A stretch of DNA of 53,160 nt from NCBI GenBank assembly GCA_017456005.1, contig JAFTLJ010000002.1, forward strand, positions 1 through 53,160, written 5' to 3'. The notes below the pieces were generated by a model, which saw nothing but the letters and a program-made list of their open reading frames with translations, was not told the origin of the DNA and searched no databases. Positions 41,634 through 50,023 of this stretch are shown in pieces (the first letter of the stretch is position 1; each line of letters opens with the position of its first letter). The translations under genes were made by a program, and so were the position numbers. The stretch is from Clostridia bacterium. GTDB lineage: Bacteria; Bacillota; Clostridia; Oscillospirales; CAG-272.

Positions 41634-42749
41634 TTATTCGGCTATTTGCTCAAGCTTTTCCACTACCGCTTTAAACCGCTCTGTTTCGCGTATGGGGTCG
41701 TACCTCTTTTGCGCCAACTTGCCGTTAAGCGTATAGTATGCGCAGTTGTGCGCTACAAGCGTGTTAAAATCTTTACCGCGCTCGGGGTAAACCAAGCGAT
41801 TTGTAAAGTGCGAAGTGAATTTTTCCCCGCTTTTCGCCGCGTTTTCGAGCAAAATGTGTTCGCACATTTTTTCGAGCACGTCTAGCGCCTCGTCATATTT
41901 CTTCTGGCCGAGTTTATACGTAGCGATTACGCGGTAGAGCCCGGCGACATAGGCATGATAATAGAGCAAATTTTCCCCGAACACGAATTTATATAGCTCT
42001 ATGACATATTCAAACATCTCTATTTTCTTATCCCACATATCGGGCGTGTTTGGTATGCCGTCTATAATGTAATTTTCGAGAGCCGTGCCGAGGTGCGCTG
42101 TAAGCATTTCTATAAATTCCTGCCTGTATTCGTCTTTTTCCCTCGTCATTTCCGCAAGCTCGCTTGCCACGCGCTCGCGGCTGTATTTCATGCTCGGAAA
42201 CTTTTCGAGCATACTTTCCGCTTTGAAAGCATCTTTATATCCCACCGAGTAGAGCGCGAGGAGCGATTCCAGCATCTTGTTGCAAAAATCCACGTCTTTC
42301 GTGTTTTCGATAAGCGTAAGGTAGATTTTTTCGGCTTCTTTCAGTGCTTCTCTGTTTGGTCCCTCGGGAGCCCACATATAAATGCGGCAAAGCGTATCTG
42401 CCAGATGCTCCTGCACTTTTTCGTCCGTAGGAAATTCCGCCGCAAACTCGCGCGCCTCGCGCAAGGTTTCTTCCGTGTCATCGCCCGTTTCGCTGTGCTC
42501 GTCTATAATATCGTAAATCTCCAAAAGTCTTTTTTCGCGCTCCGTACGGTTCACGCCTAGCAAAATATCCGTGCTTACAGAAAAAAACGCGGCAATGGAC
42601 GGGAGCATTTCTATATCGGGGTAGCAGATTTCGCTTTCCCAGCGCGAAACCGCCTGCGGCGTAACGCCGAGGTAGGTTGCCATTTCTTCCTGCGTAAATC
42701 GGTTTTGCATACGCAGATTTTTGATCGTACTGCCAAGTTTCAAATTCAT
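41634..42749 (-). CDS. XRE-family regulator with helical-repeat C-terminus
   Basis: A 371-residue protein. The N-terminal Cro/CI helix-turn-helix (about 5-60) has RFTQEEMATYLGVTPQAVSRWE. The remaining 300 residues are all-helical and resemble TPR repeats (for example HLADTLCRIYMWAPEG, ALDVLEKMCEHILLENA), an arrangement often used to bind a ligand or peptide. The ATG at 42749 follows AAAGGA; the TTG six codons earlier is rejected. Single gene; target unknown. Confidence 0.85.
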   Translation of the reverse strand: MNLKLGSTIKNLRMQNRFTQEEMATYLGVTPQAVSRWESEICYPDIEMLPSIAAFFSVSTDILLGVNRTEREKRLLEIYDIIDEHSETGDDTEETLREAREFAAEFPTDEKVQEHLADTLCRIYMWAPEGPNREALKEAEKIYLTLIENTKDVDFCNKMLESLLALYSVGYKDAFKAESMLEKFPSMKYSRERVASELAEMTREKDEYRQEFIEMLTAHLGTALENYIIDGIPNTPDMWDKKIEMFEYVIELYKFVFGENLLYYHAYVAGLYRVIATYKLGQKKYDEALDVLEKMCEHILLENAAKSGEKFTSHFTNRLVYPERGKDFNTLVAHNCAYYTLNGKLAQKRYDPIRETERFKAVVEKLEQIAE

Positions 42750-42776
42750 AAATACATTTCCTTTCAAAAATATTCT

Positions 42777-42786
42777 GTAAGCTTAC
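42777..42786. promoter_or_regulatory. Palindrome upstream of the XRE regulator gene
   Basis: The perfect 10-base palindrome GTAAGCTTAC lies 27 bases before the regulator start. It is a candidate autoregulatory operator; no direct evidence. Confidence 0.35.
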
Positions 42787-42881
42787 GTCTATATTCTACA
42801 AGATCGTCTGCAAAAAATCAATTATCAATCTGTTGTTGCGTACTTAACGGTTCGTTAATATGAAATATTTCTTTTTACCGC

Positions 42882-42910
42882 TTGCAAAAATTCCGCTCGT
42901 GCAGTACAAT
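42882..42910 (+). promoter_or_regulatory. Promoter of the FliB-like/YbaK operon
   Basis: TTGCAA, a 17-base spacer and TACAAT, 29 bases before the start codon at 42940. Confidence 0.6.
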
Positions 42911-42939
42911 ATCTATATCAAAAAATATGAGGTAACAAA

Positions 42940-43878
42940 ATGAAAACTTTTGCGCCAAACTACTACCCCTCGTTCCGTTGTATTGCGGATAAATGCCGCC
43001 ACTCCTGCTGTGTGGGCTGGGACGTTTACATAGACGAAGAAACACAAGAAAAATACCGCAACATGGGCGGTGAAATAGGCGAACGCGTCCGCGCACACAT
43101 GCGCGAAAAGGAAGACGGCGTTTGCTTCAGTATGTGTGAAAACGGAAATTGCCCCTTTTTAAACGAGCGCGGGCTATGCGATATTATTCTTGCAAAAGGT
43201 GAGGGGTATATAAGCGAAATATGCACGGAGCACCCACGCTTCTACAACTTCTTTTCCGACCGCACGGAGGTGGGCTTGGGGCTTTCCTGCGAAGAAGCCG
43301 CGCGTATTATCCTTTCGCAAACGGAAAAAACCGTGCTTCTGCCCTTTTCCGAAGACGATGAGGAAGAATATGAACTATACCCCGAGGAAGAATACGTTCT
43401 TGCCAAACGCGCCGAAATCTTCGATATTTTGCAAAACGAAAGCAAGTGTATAGAGGAAAGAGCGCAGGAAATTCTGCGCATAAGCGGTGCGCGCTTCCCC
43501 CAAAAAAGCCCTGCGGAATGGGCAAAAATCTTTCAAAGCCTCGAAATGCTCGACAGCACTTGGCAAGAAGCGCTCAAATTGCTGGAAAACAGCTCTTTTG
43601 GCGCGGAAATGACGGAATTTGAGCTTCCGTTTGAAAAGCTCTATCTCTATTTTGTCTACCGCCACACGGCGTGCGCCGAGAGCGAGGCAGATTTTGCCGC
43701 GCGCATATGCTTTGCAAACCTTAGCTTCAGCGTGATACGCGCACTTTGCGCCGCAAAAAAGGAGCAAAACGGTGTTTGCTCGTTCGATGATTTATGCGAT
43801 TTTGCGCGCCGCTATTCCGCAGAAATAGAATATTCGGAAGAAAACACCGCGGCGCTTATAAATATTATGGAGGAATAA
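42940..43878 (+). CDS. FliB-type protein (lysine N-methylase family)
   Basis: A 312-residue protein with the Cys-rich N-terminus of the family: CIADKCRHSCC (14-24), CPFLNERGLC near 71-80 and CTEHPRFYN near 94, suited to a metal or Fe-S centre. FliB methylates flagellin lysines in Salmonella, but many clostridial homologues occur in genomes or loci without flagella, and none is seen here. GAGGTAAC precedes the ATG. The YbaK gene follows after three bases. Confidence 0.8.
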   Translation: MKTFAPNYYPSFRCIADKCRHSCCVGWDVYIDEETQEKYRNMGGEIGERVRAHMREKEDGVCFSMCENGNCPFLNERGLCDIILAKGEGYISEICTEHPRFYNFFSDRTEVGLGLSCEEAARIILSQTEKTVLLPFSEDDEEEYELYPEEEYVLAKRAEIFDILQNESKCIEERAQEILRISGARFPQKSPAEWAKIFQSLEMLDSTWQEALKLLENSSFGAEMTEFELPFEKLYLYFVYRHTACAESEADFAARICFANLSFSVIRALCAAKKEQNGVCSFDDLCDFARRYSAEIEYSEENTAALINIMEE

Positions 43879-43881
43879 ATT

Positions 43882-44352
43882 ATGGCAGATAAAACAAACG
43901 CTATGCGAAAGCTGGCAAGCATGAAAATAGAATTCCGCGAGCATTATTATGCAGATACAGGCGCCATAGCTGGCGTAGAAGTGGCTCGCGTTCTCGGCGA
44001 AGACCCTGCGCGCGTTTTCAAAACGCTCGTTACCGTAGGCAAAACGGGCGCCCACTACGTTTTTCTAGTACCTGTGGCAGAGGAGCTGGACCTTAAGAAA
44101 GCGGCAAGCGCTGTGGGCGAAAAATCTGTGGAGATGATAAAATCAAAAGAGCTTCTGCCCCTTACGGGTTATATCCACGGCGGATGCTCGCCCATAGGAA
44201 TGAAGAAATTTTTCCGCACGGTCGTACACTACACAGCGGAAAACTTCCCCACGATATACTTCAGCGGCGGCAAGATAGGCTTTCAAATAGAGCTTGCCCC
44301 CGAAAAGCTTGCAGAGGTTATCAAATTTGAATATGCCGACATTATAAGGTGA
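43882..44352 (+). CDS. ybaK: YbaK/EbsC-type aminoacyl-tRNA deacylase
   Basis: A 156-residue protein of the family that hydrolyses mischarged Cys-tRNA(Pro). Landmarks are VFKTLVTVG near 46, the Lys/Asp segment EELDLKKAAS near 70 and GGCSPIGMKK (near 104-113), diagnostic for YbaK. Its start is three bases after the FliB-like gene, so the two share a transcript. GGAGGAATAAATT precedes the ATG. Confidence 0.9.
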   Translation: MADKTNAMRKLASMKIEFREHYYADTGAIAGVEVARVLGEDPARVFKTLVTVGKTGAHYVFLVPVAEELDLKKAASAVGEKSVEMIKSKELLPLTGYIHGGCSPIGMKKFFRTVVHYTAENFPTIYFSGGKIGFQIELAPEKLAEVIKFEYADIIR

Positions 44353-44363
44353 ACATCGTTTTC

Positions 44364-44392
44364 TTGACATTCTTCGGCATATATGATATTAT
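44364..44392 (+). promoter_or_regulatory. Promoter of the CPBP protease gene
   Basis: TTGACA, a 17-base spacer and TATTAT, 34 bases before the start codon. Confidence 0.65.
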
Positions 44393-44426
44393 TTAAGATA
44401 TAAAATATTTTCAGGAGATGAAATAA

Positions 44427-45506
44427 ATGACAGGTAATTTTTATGTACCGCCCATAAACGAAGAAGTCGAAAGAAAAAAGGCAGATAAAAAAGCCATGTC
44501 CGCCTGCTTTTCGCGTTGCGGCTTTGGCATGCTCACGCTTATAGGCGCAACTATGGCGATATCCTTCGGGCTAAGCCTCGTTATGGTAATTTTGGAACTT
44601 TTGGCTCAAGCGGAAATTCTGAAGCTTGATATAATGACGTATTTTAATAAATACTTGCTCTACATAAACGAGGTTCTTATAGCCGCCGCGGTAGGTTTGG
44701 GCGCTCTCGTAATGCTTAAAATGCCAAAAGAAGCACCCGAAAAAAGAAACCTTCCGCTAAAATCGTTTTTGGTTATGATATGCGTTTGCTGTGCCATCGC
44801 CTCGGCAGGCAACTTTATAGGCAATTTGTGGGTGGAATTTTGGAGCTTGCCCTTCGGTGGTGCAGGGGAAGACACAGTTTCTGCCATGCTCGACGGCATG
44901 GACCCTTTGCAGATAATAATCTGCACGGGTATTTTAGCCCCCATTATAGAAGAGCTCTTCTTCCGCAAGATGCTTATCGACCGTATGTATAAATACGGCG
45001 AAGCCATAACTATATTTACAACAGCTCTGCTTTTCGGGCTTTTCCACCAGAATTTCGGTCAGTTTTTCTATACATTCGGCATAGGGCTCGTACTTGGCTA
45101 CCTCTATTGCCGCACAGGCAGCTACGTGCGCGTTGTTGCGCTTCATATGGTGTTCAACCTGCTTTTGGGCGTAATACCTGCGCTCCTTTCCATGGAAATA
45201 TATCCGTTTTTGGAAATGATGGAAAACGTTCTTTTTGAAGAAATGGCCTCTGTTCTTCCCGAGCTTCTCGGCAAATACGGCGTACCGCTTGCGCTCTTTG
45301 CGGTCTACATGCTCCTGCGGAGTGTTTTGGAGGTTCTCGGCCTGGTGTTTGCCATCTTGAAATTCAAAAAAATCGAGCTTCGCAAAAGAGAGCCCGTGCT
45401 TTCCACAGCAGACCAGCTTTACGCATCCTTTGTGAACCCCGGTATGATAGCCGCTTGCTCTGTGCTCTGCTCCCTGCTCCTTTTCTCTCTCATTCCTTTA
45501 GGATAA
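44427..45506 (+). CDS. CPBP (Abi) family intramembrane metalloprotease
   Basis: A 359-residue protein with about eight membrane segments. The catalytic signature is EELFFRK (near 172), FGLFHQNFGQF (near 204) and HMVFN (near 238), as in CAAX-protease and bacteriocin-processing family members. The last 100 residues include two more hydrophobic segments outside the core domain. AGGAGATG precedes the ATG. No bacteriocin or peptide pheromone gene is next to it, so its substrate is unknown. Confidence 0.88.
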   Translation: MTGNFYVPPINEEVERKKADKKAMSACFSRCGFGMLTLIGATMAISFGLSLVMVILELLAQAEILKLDIMTYFNKYLLYINEVLIAAAVGLGALVMLKMPKEAPEKRNLPLKSFLVMICVCCAIASAGNFIGNLWVEFWSLPFGGAGEDTVSAMLDGMDPLQIIICTGILAPIIEELFFRKMLIDRMYKYGEAITIFTTALLFGLFHQNFGQFFYTFGIGLVLGYLYCRTGSYVRVVALHMVFNLLLGVIPALLSMEIYPFLEMMENVLFEEMASVLPELLGKYGVPLALFAVYMLLRSVLEVLGLVFAILKFKKIELRKREPVLSTADQLYASFVNPGMIAACSVLCSLLLFSLIPLG

Positions 45507-45524
45507 AAGAAAAAACGTGCACAA

Positions 45525-45552
45525 ACTGCGCGCGATTTTCCCATGTTATAAA
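45525..45552 (+). repeat. Fragment of the dispersed repeat's distal part
   Basis: TGCGCGCGATTTTCCC followed by ATGTTATAAAAA resembles the stretch beyond repeat copy 2 (40091-40116, read on the minus strand). It again lies just before a terminator hairpin. Confidence 0.45.
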
Positions 45553-45590
45553 AATCAGCTATTCTTTGCAGAATAGCTGATTTTATTTTT
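45549..45590. terminator. Bidirectional terminator
   Basis: Stem AAAATCAGCTATTCT / AGAATAGCTGATTTT between the convergent protease and rubredoxin genes. Confidence 0.85.
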
Positions 45591-45593
45591 TGA

Positions 45594-45752
45594 TTATTCT
45601 TCTTCCGTAAAGTTTTCTTTATCTACGCCGCAGAGGGGGCAAACGAAATCTTCGGGGAGGTCCTCAAACTTTGTGCCGGGGGCAATATCGTTTTCGAGAG
45701 AGCCTTCTTCTTCGTCATATTCCCAACCACATACTTCGCATACGTATTTCAT
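45594..45752 (-). CDS. Rubredoxin
   Basis: A 52-residue protein, MKYVCEVCGWEYDEEEG at the start, with the two Cys pairs of the Fe(Cys)4 site at 5/8 (CEVC) and 38/41 (CPLC) and the conserved APGTKFEDLPEDFVCP stretch. It carries single electrons and here most likely feeds the flavodiiron protein encoded 26 bases upstream on the same strand. AGGAGAATATT precedes the ATG. Confidence 0.95.
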   Translation of the reverse strand: MKYVCEVCGWEYDEEEGSLENDIAPGTKFEDLPEDFVCPLCGVDKENFTEEE

Positions 45753-45778
45753 AATAATATTCTCCTTTGAATTATAAT

Positions 45779-46933
45779 TTATTTCGTGCAGAGTTCTTCT
45801 GCAAGTTTGGCTATTTGAGTTTTATTTTCTTCTGTAACAGCGGAAAGTATTTTTACCGTGTTTTCCGCAAAAGTGAGCTTTTTGCTCTTTTCAAGCATGC
45901 CGCGCATAATTTTTGTCGCCATAGGTGCCCAGCTTCCGTTTTCGATAAAAGCAACCGTGCGGTTCTGGTAGCCGCGTTCCGTGAGCGCGTCTATAAACGT
46001 GCGCATAAAGGGGAAAATATCGCCGTTATACGTCGTTGTGGCGAGCACTATCTTGCTGTAGCGGAAAGCATCCTCCACAGCTTCTGCCATATCGCAGCGC
46101 GCAAGGTCCTGTACGGCAACCTTAACACCCTTTTCCTCCAGAGCCTCCGCGAGCATAAGCGCCGCTTTCTTTGTGTTGCCGTAAACAGAGGTGTATGCAA
46201 CAACCACACCTTCGTCTTCGGGCGTGTAAGAGGACCATTTATCGTAAAGGTCTATATAGTAACCGAGGTTTTCTGTAAGCACGGGGCCGTGCAAGGGGCA
46301 AATTATGCTTATATCGAGCGCCGCCGCTTTTTTCAGCAGAGCCTGTGCCTGCGCACCGTATTTGCCTACTATGCCGAAATAGTAGCGTCTTGCTTCGCAA
46401 GCCCAATCCTCTTCTGCATCGAGCGCGCCGAATTCACCGAAAGCATCTGCCGAGAAGAGCACTTTATCCGTGCTGTCGTAGGAAACGACAACCTCGGGCC
46501 AGTGAACCATAGGTGCTGTTACAAACGTGAGCTCGTGTTTGCCGAGCGCGAGCTTGCTGCCCTCGCCCACAACTATCTGCTTTTCGGCAAAATCCGTGCC
46601 GAAGAAGTTTTTCATCATACCGAATGCTTTGGCAGACGCAACGATCTTCGCTTCGGGGTATTCTTCCGTAAAGCGGAAGATGTTGGCAGAATGGTCGGGT
46701 TCCATATGGTGAACCACTAGGTAATCGGGTGTGCGCTCGCCGAGCACGTTTTTAAGGTTTGCAAGCCATTCTTCGCCGAATGCCACGTCTACTGTGTCCA
46801 TAACGGCAACTTTTTCGTCGAGTATTGCGTAAGAATTGTACGCCATACCATTGGGAACGATATACTGGCCTTCAAAAAGGTCTATTGCGTGGTCGTTCAC
46901 ACCGACGTATATAATATCATTTGTGATTTTCAT
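45779..46933 (-). CDS. Flavodiiron protein (A-type flavoprotein, O2/NO reductase)
   Basis: A 384-residue enzyme reducing oxygen to water or NO to N2O. The metallo-beta-lactamase-like domain carries the diiron ligands His76, Glu78, Asp80 and His81 (HHMEPDH), then HWPE near 144, SADAFGEFG near 163 and the C-terminal ligand His in CPLHGP near 224. The flavodoxin domain follows from about 245 with the FMN loop YTSVYGNTKKA. AGAGG precedes the ATG. It is co-transcribed with rubredoxin, its electron donor. Confidence 0.94.
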   Translation of the reverse strand: MKITNDIIYVGVNDHAIDLFEGQYIVPNGMAYNSYAILDEKVAVMDTVDVAFGEEWLANLKNVLGERTPDYLVVHHMEPDHSANIFRFTEEYPEAKIVASAKAFGMMKNFFGTDFAEKQIVVGEGSKLALGKHELTFVTAPMVHWPEVVVSYDSTDKVLFSADAFGEFGALDAEEDWACEARRYYFGIVGKYGAQAQALLKKAAALDISIICPLHGPVLTENLGYYIDLYDKWSSYTPEDEGVVVAYTSVYGNTKKAALMLAEALEEKGVKVAVQDLARCDMAEAVEDAFRYSKIVLATTTYNGDIFPFMRTFIDALTERGYQNRTVAFIENGSWAPMATKIMRGMLEKSKKLTFAENTVKILSAVTEENKTQIAKLAEELCTK

Positions 46934-46967
46934 TTTTAAATACCTCTTTAACTTTATTTACTTTAAT

Positions 46968-46996
46968 AGTGTAACACATTTTTTATACGTTTTCAA
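46968..46996 (-). promoter_or_regulatory. Promoter of the flavodiiron/rubredoxin operon
   Basis: On the minus strand, TTGAAA, a 17-base spacer ending TGT (extended -10) and TACACT, 34 bases before the start codon. Confidence 0.6.
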
Positions 46997-47033
46997 GGGG
47001 GTATATTGTTGTTTGAGCATACTTACCCAACAT

Positions 47034-47726
47034 TTAATCTAAAATTTTGCCATCGGTAGAGATGGTTACTACCTGCCACGGAATAAATTTTCCGCTATCC
47101 ATAAGCGCGCGCTTCGCCGCGTTTTCGAGCCCGCCGCAGCAAGGCACCTCCATGCGAACTATTTTAACGCTTTTTATATCGTTGTTTGCAATAATAGCAC
47201 CGAGCTTTTCCGCATAATCGCCTTCGTCAAGCTTTGGGCAACCAATTAGCGTTATGTGTCCGCGCATAAAATCGCTGTGGAAAGCGGCGTAGGCATAAGC
47301 CGTGCAGTCTGCCGCGATAAGCAGGTTTGCGCCGTCGAAATACGGTGCGTTTACGGGCACAAGCTTTATCTGGCAGGGCCACTGCGCAAGCTTGCTTTCC
47401 ATATGCGCGCTTCTTTCTTCGTATACTCGGGGTTCGCGGCGTATAGCCTTTGCCGCAGAACCGGGGCAGGAGCAAACGCTTGCTTTCTTCGCCGCCTGTG
47501 CGCGCTTAACCGCCGCTTCGTCATATGCCGGCGCCTCGCGCTCCTCAAAGGAGATAGCGTTCATCGGGCAAGCAGGCAGGCAATCGCCGAGCCCATCGCA
47601 GTAATCCTCGCGCGTAAGGCGTGCTTTGCCGCCCACCATTTCTATTGCGCCTTCGTGGCACGCCGCAGCGCAAGCACCGCAGCCATTGCATTTTTCTTCG
47701 TCTATTTTAACTATTTTTCTTTTCAT
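47034..47726 (-). CDS. Two-[4Fe-4S] ferredoxin-domain protein of the Crp module
   Basis: A 230-residue protein. Residues 9-60 form a ferredoxin domain with CNGCGACAAAC and a second, altered cluster motif DYCDGLGDCLPACP. The C-terminal domain (about 95-230) has LLIAADCTAYAYAAFH and VPCCGGL, a Cys-rich region seen in clostridial proteins encoded next to hybrid-cluster protein or Crp-type regulators. Cofactor and role are not established. GGGAG precedes the ATG at 47726. It is divergent from the Crp-like gene, which probably controls it. Confidence 0.82.
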   Translation of the reverse strand: MKRKIVKIDEEKCNGCGACAAACHEGAIEMVGGKARLTREDYCDGLGDCLPACPMNAISFEEREAPAYDEAAVKRAQAAKKASVCSCPGSAAKAIRREPRVYEERSAHMESKLAQWPCQIKLVPVNAPYFDGANLLIAADCTAYAYAAFHSDFMRGHITLIGCPKLDEGDYAEKLGAIIANNDIKSVKIVRMEVPCCGGLENAAKRALMDSGKFIPWQVVTISTDGKILD

Positions 47727-47758
47727 AAAATTATCTCCCACAACATTCTCTTGCTTTC

Positions 47759-47787
47759 TTGATTTTACGTACTCATTATAGTATAAT
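47759..47787 (+). promoter_or_regulatory. Promoter of the Crp-like regulator gene
   Basis: TTGATT, a 17-base spacer and TATAAT, ahead of the palindrome at 47803 and the start codon at 47831. Confidence 0.6.
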
Positions 47788-47802
47788 AAAAGCAGAAAAT
47801 AT

Positions 47803-47816
47803 GTTGAATTTTCAAC
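47803..47816. promoter_or_regulatory. Candidate Crp/Fnr-type operator
   Basis: GTTGAA-TT-TTCAAC is a perfect 6+6 inverted repeat, similar in form to Fnr/HcpR-type sites. It lies just downstream of the regulator's own start point. It is also centred near -41.5 for a minus-strand promoter with TATAAT at 47775-47780, so one site could repress the regulator and activate the ferredoxin gene. Confidence 0.5.
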
Positions 47817-47830
47817 AAAATGAGGGTTTT

Positions 47831-48490
47831 ATGAAAAAATATTTGAATATTTTGGGGAAATGCCCGTTATTTTTCGGCATAGGGCAAGATGAGCTTTTGC
47901 GCATGCTCGTTTGCCTAGGAGCAAAGGCGGAGTTTTACGATAAAAAATATACCGTTTTCGCAGAGGGCTCGCGCGCAAAGTATATAGGCATAGTGCTTTC
48001 GGGCTCTGTGCAGATAACACAGGTGGATTTTTACGGCAACAGAAGTATTTTGAGTGTTATAGGCGCAGGGCAAGTGTTTGCAGAGGCTTTTGCGTGTGCC
48101 GAAGTAGAGGAAATGCCCGTTTCGGTCGTTGCAAACGAGCCAAGCGAAATTATGATAATCGAGTGTGCACATGTTTTGCACACCTGTGAAAACAGATGTG
48201 CCTTTCACAGACAGCTTATTTTTAATTTAATGAAGGACCTCGCCACAAAAACCATAACCTTCCATAAAAAAATAGACATCACCTCCAAGCGAACCACGCG
48301 CGAAAAGCTGATGGCATACCTTATGCACGAGGCAAAGCGTGCGGGAGGCAACAGCTTCGATATCCCGTTCGACAGGCAAGAGCTTGCCGATTATTTAGAG
48401 GTGGAGCGCAGTGGGCTTTCCGCAGAAATAAGCAAGCTGCAAAAAGAGGGCGTGCTGGAAAGCCGCAAAAAACATTTTACGTTGTTATAA
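47831..48490 (+). CDS. Crp/Fnr family regulator (HcpR-like context)
   Basis: A 219-residue regulator with an N-terminal cyclic-nucleotide-binding-type beta barrel (about 10-125, with YTVFAEGSRAKYIGIVLSGSVQI) and a C-terminal winged helix (about 145-219, with FDRQELADYLEVERSGLSAEISKLQ as recognition helix). No N-terminal Cys cluster like Fnr is present. TGAGGG before the ATG at 47831 sets the start. Its neighbours (ferredoxin protein, flavodiiron protein, rubredoxin) fit a regulator of the response to NO or oxygen. Confidence 0.87.
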   Translation: MKKYLNILGKCPLFFGIGQDELLRMLVCLGAKAEFYDKKYTVFAEGSRAKYIGIVLSGSVQITQVDFYGNRSILSVIGAGQVFAEAFACAEVEEMPVSVVANEPSEIMIIECAHVLHTCENRCAFHRQLIFNLMKDLATKTITFHKKIDITSKRTTREKLMAYLMHEAKRAGGNSFDIPFDRQELADYLEVERSGLSAEISKLQKEGVLESRKKHFTLL

Positions 48491-48492
48491 AA

Positions 48493-48540
48493 CACCCTTC
48501 GGCTCGGCAATACGGGCAAAAAACTCAATATTATAATATG
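48493..48540 (+). promoter_or_regulatory. Promoter-region element shared with the SGNH gene
   Basis: This 48-base stretch is similar to 49952-49999: both read CACCCT..., then CAAT, GGGCAAAAAA and AATATTATAATAT before the ribosome binding site of the next gene. The -35 here is degenerate. Shared control of the two downstream genes is likely. Confidence 0.5.
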
Positions 48541-48553
48541 ACAGGAGTCAACC

Positions 48554-49927
48554 ATGAACAAAATAAAGGAAAAAATATATTCTTCCCTTGCCGCAATGGA
48601 AGCAGAAAATAAAAAGAAGATAGCCTCGCTCAAAAAGCGCGCACTTCTTACAAGCTACGCGTATCTTGTGCGCAAAACCGAGTATGGCAAAGTATGGACA
48701 GAAGCCCTGCGCACGGCTCTTAACGAAAACGAGATCGTGGAAATTCCCACGGGTAGCGAGCCTTACTATATAGACGACACGATAGTTATTCCATCGAACA
48801 GGCGCATTGAGGCATGGCGCGCCGTGCTCTGCCTTACGCCGGGGTGCCGCGTGCTTATGTTCCGCAACGAGCACACGAAGGACGGAACAAAAGCCCCCGT
48901 AGACACAAAAGATCGCGATTGCAATATTTCTATTTTCGGCGGCTGCTTTGCAGAATCGCGCACCTCGCGCGAAGGCTATGGAAAAAGCGGCAGATACAGC
49001 GAAAACGAAGAGTTTTTCGGCGTTTCGACCTGTATGCTCTTCAACAATATCGAAAACCTTACGTTAGAAAACGTCACGTTCCGTAACACAGCAGGCTTTG
49101 CCGTGCAAGTCGGCGATGACGCAAACGCCGTTTTCGAAAACATATGGTTTGACGATTGCTTTGCCGACGGCTTGCACATAAACGGCGGCAGCGAGAACAT
49201 CGTGGCGCGCCACGTTTACGGCGAGGTGGGCGACGACCTTGTTGCACTAAACGCATACGACTGGCAAAACTCCTCTGTTAATTTCGGCGCGATAAAAAAC
49301 GTTCTTTGCGAGCACCTTAACCTCGCTCCGCTGAGCCGATACAAGGCCCTGCGTTTTGAGCCGGGAATTTACACTTATGCAGATGGAGCTACGGTAGACT
49401 GCGCGCTAGAAAACATTATTATCAAAGACGTCATCGGCATAAAAACCTTCAAAATGTATTTGCAAACACCTTCGTATGCCATCGGCGGAAAGCGCGAAAA
49501 AGGCGCCCCTGGTACCGTAGACAATTTCTTTTTCGAAAATATTTATATAGACCTCCACACTCCCATAGACCCTTTCCCCGAATACGTAAAGGGCGATGCC
49601 GTGCGCGGTGCTTTCGCGGCGTTCGAGCTTGGCGCCAATATCGGCACGCTCGCATTTGAAAACGTGGACTTTACGCACCACACTATGGAATTCCCTCTCT
49701 CTTACCTCGCCTGTATCGGCCCCAAATCCATAATTTCGGGCGGCAAGGAAGTATTTGACCCATACGTTTCCTGCCGCGCGGAAAAGCTGATTTTTAAAAA
49801 TATTACGGTAAACGGTGAAAAGCCCGAAGATATTCGCCCGTTTCTGCGAGAAATTGCTTTCCATGACGTAAACGGCGATGGCGAGAGCAGCGGCAAAGGC
49901 GAAATTTCGGAAATAATATACGAGTAA
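48554..49927 (+). CDS. GH28-like beta-helix protein
   Basis: A 457-residue protein without a signal peptide, with a right-handed beta helix from about residue 60. It has the pattern FADGLHINGGSENIV (near 203-217) and VGDDLVALNAYDW (near 225-237), which correspond to the NTD and GDD motifs of glycoside hydrolase family 28 with some divergence. It is a distant paralogue of the large GH28 protein at 22792-25683. AGGAG precedes the ATG. It is followed by the SGNH hydrolase gene, and both have similar upstream regions. Pectin-type oligosaccharide cleavage is likely but unproven. Confidence 0.72.
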   Translation: MNKIKEKIYSSLAAMEAENKKKIASLKKRALLTSYAYLVRKTEYGKVWTEALRTALNENEIVEIPTGSEPYYIDDTIVIPSNRRIEAWRAVLCLTPGCRVLMFRNEHTKDGTKAPVDTKDRDCNISIFGGCFAESRTSREGYGKSGRYSENEEFFGVSTCMLFNNIENLTLENVTFRNTAGFAVQVGDDANAVFENIWFDDCFADGLHINGGSENIVARHVYGEVGDDLVALNAYDWQNSSVNFGAIKNVLCEHLNLAPLSRYKALRFEPGIYTYADGATVDCALENIIIKDVIGIKTFKMYLQTPSYAIGGKREKGAPGTVDNFFFENIYIDLHTPIDPFPEYVKGDAVRGAFAAFELGANIGTLAFENVDFTHHTMEFPLSYLACIGPKSIISGGKEVFDPYVSCRAEKLIFKNITVNGEKPEDIRPFLREIAFHDVNGDGESSGKGEISEIIYE

Positions 49928-49951
49928 ACTATCAAAAACCGCGTTGCAACC

Positions 49952-49999
49952 CACCCTCCGCTTGACAATGTGGGCAAAAAAGCTTAATATTATAATATA
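49952..49999 (+). promoter_or_regulatory. Promoter region of the SGNH gene
   Basis: TTGACA at 49962-49967, a 17-base spacer and TAATAT, with TATAAT just beyond. It matches the element at 48493-48540. Confidence 0.6.
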
Positions 50000-50023
50000 A
50001 TTTCAGAAAAAAGAGGTACAGAT

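Noticed and set aside
44427-45506. CPBP protease as part of a bacteriocin immunity or processing locus
   Set aside because: No precursor peptide, transporter or immunity gene is found beside it; the next genes belong to a redox module on the opposite strand.
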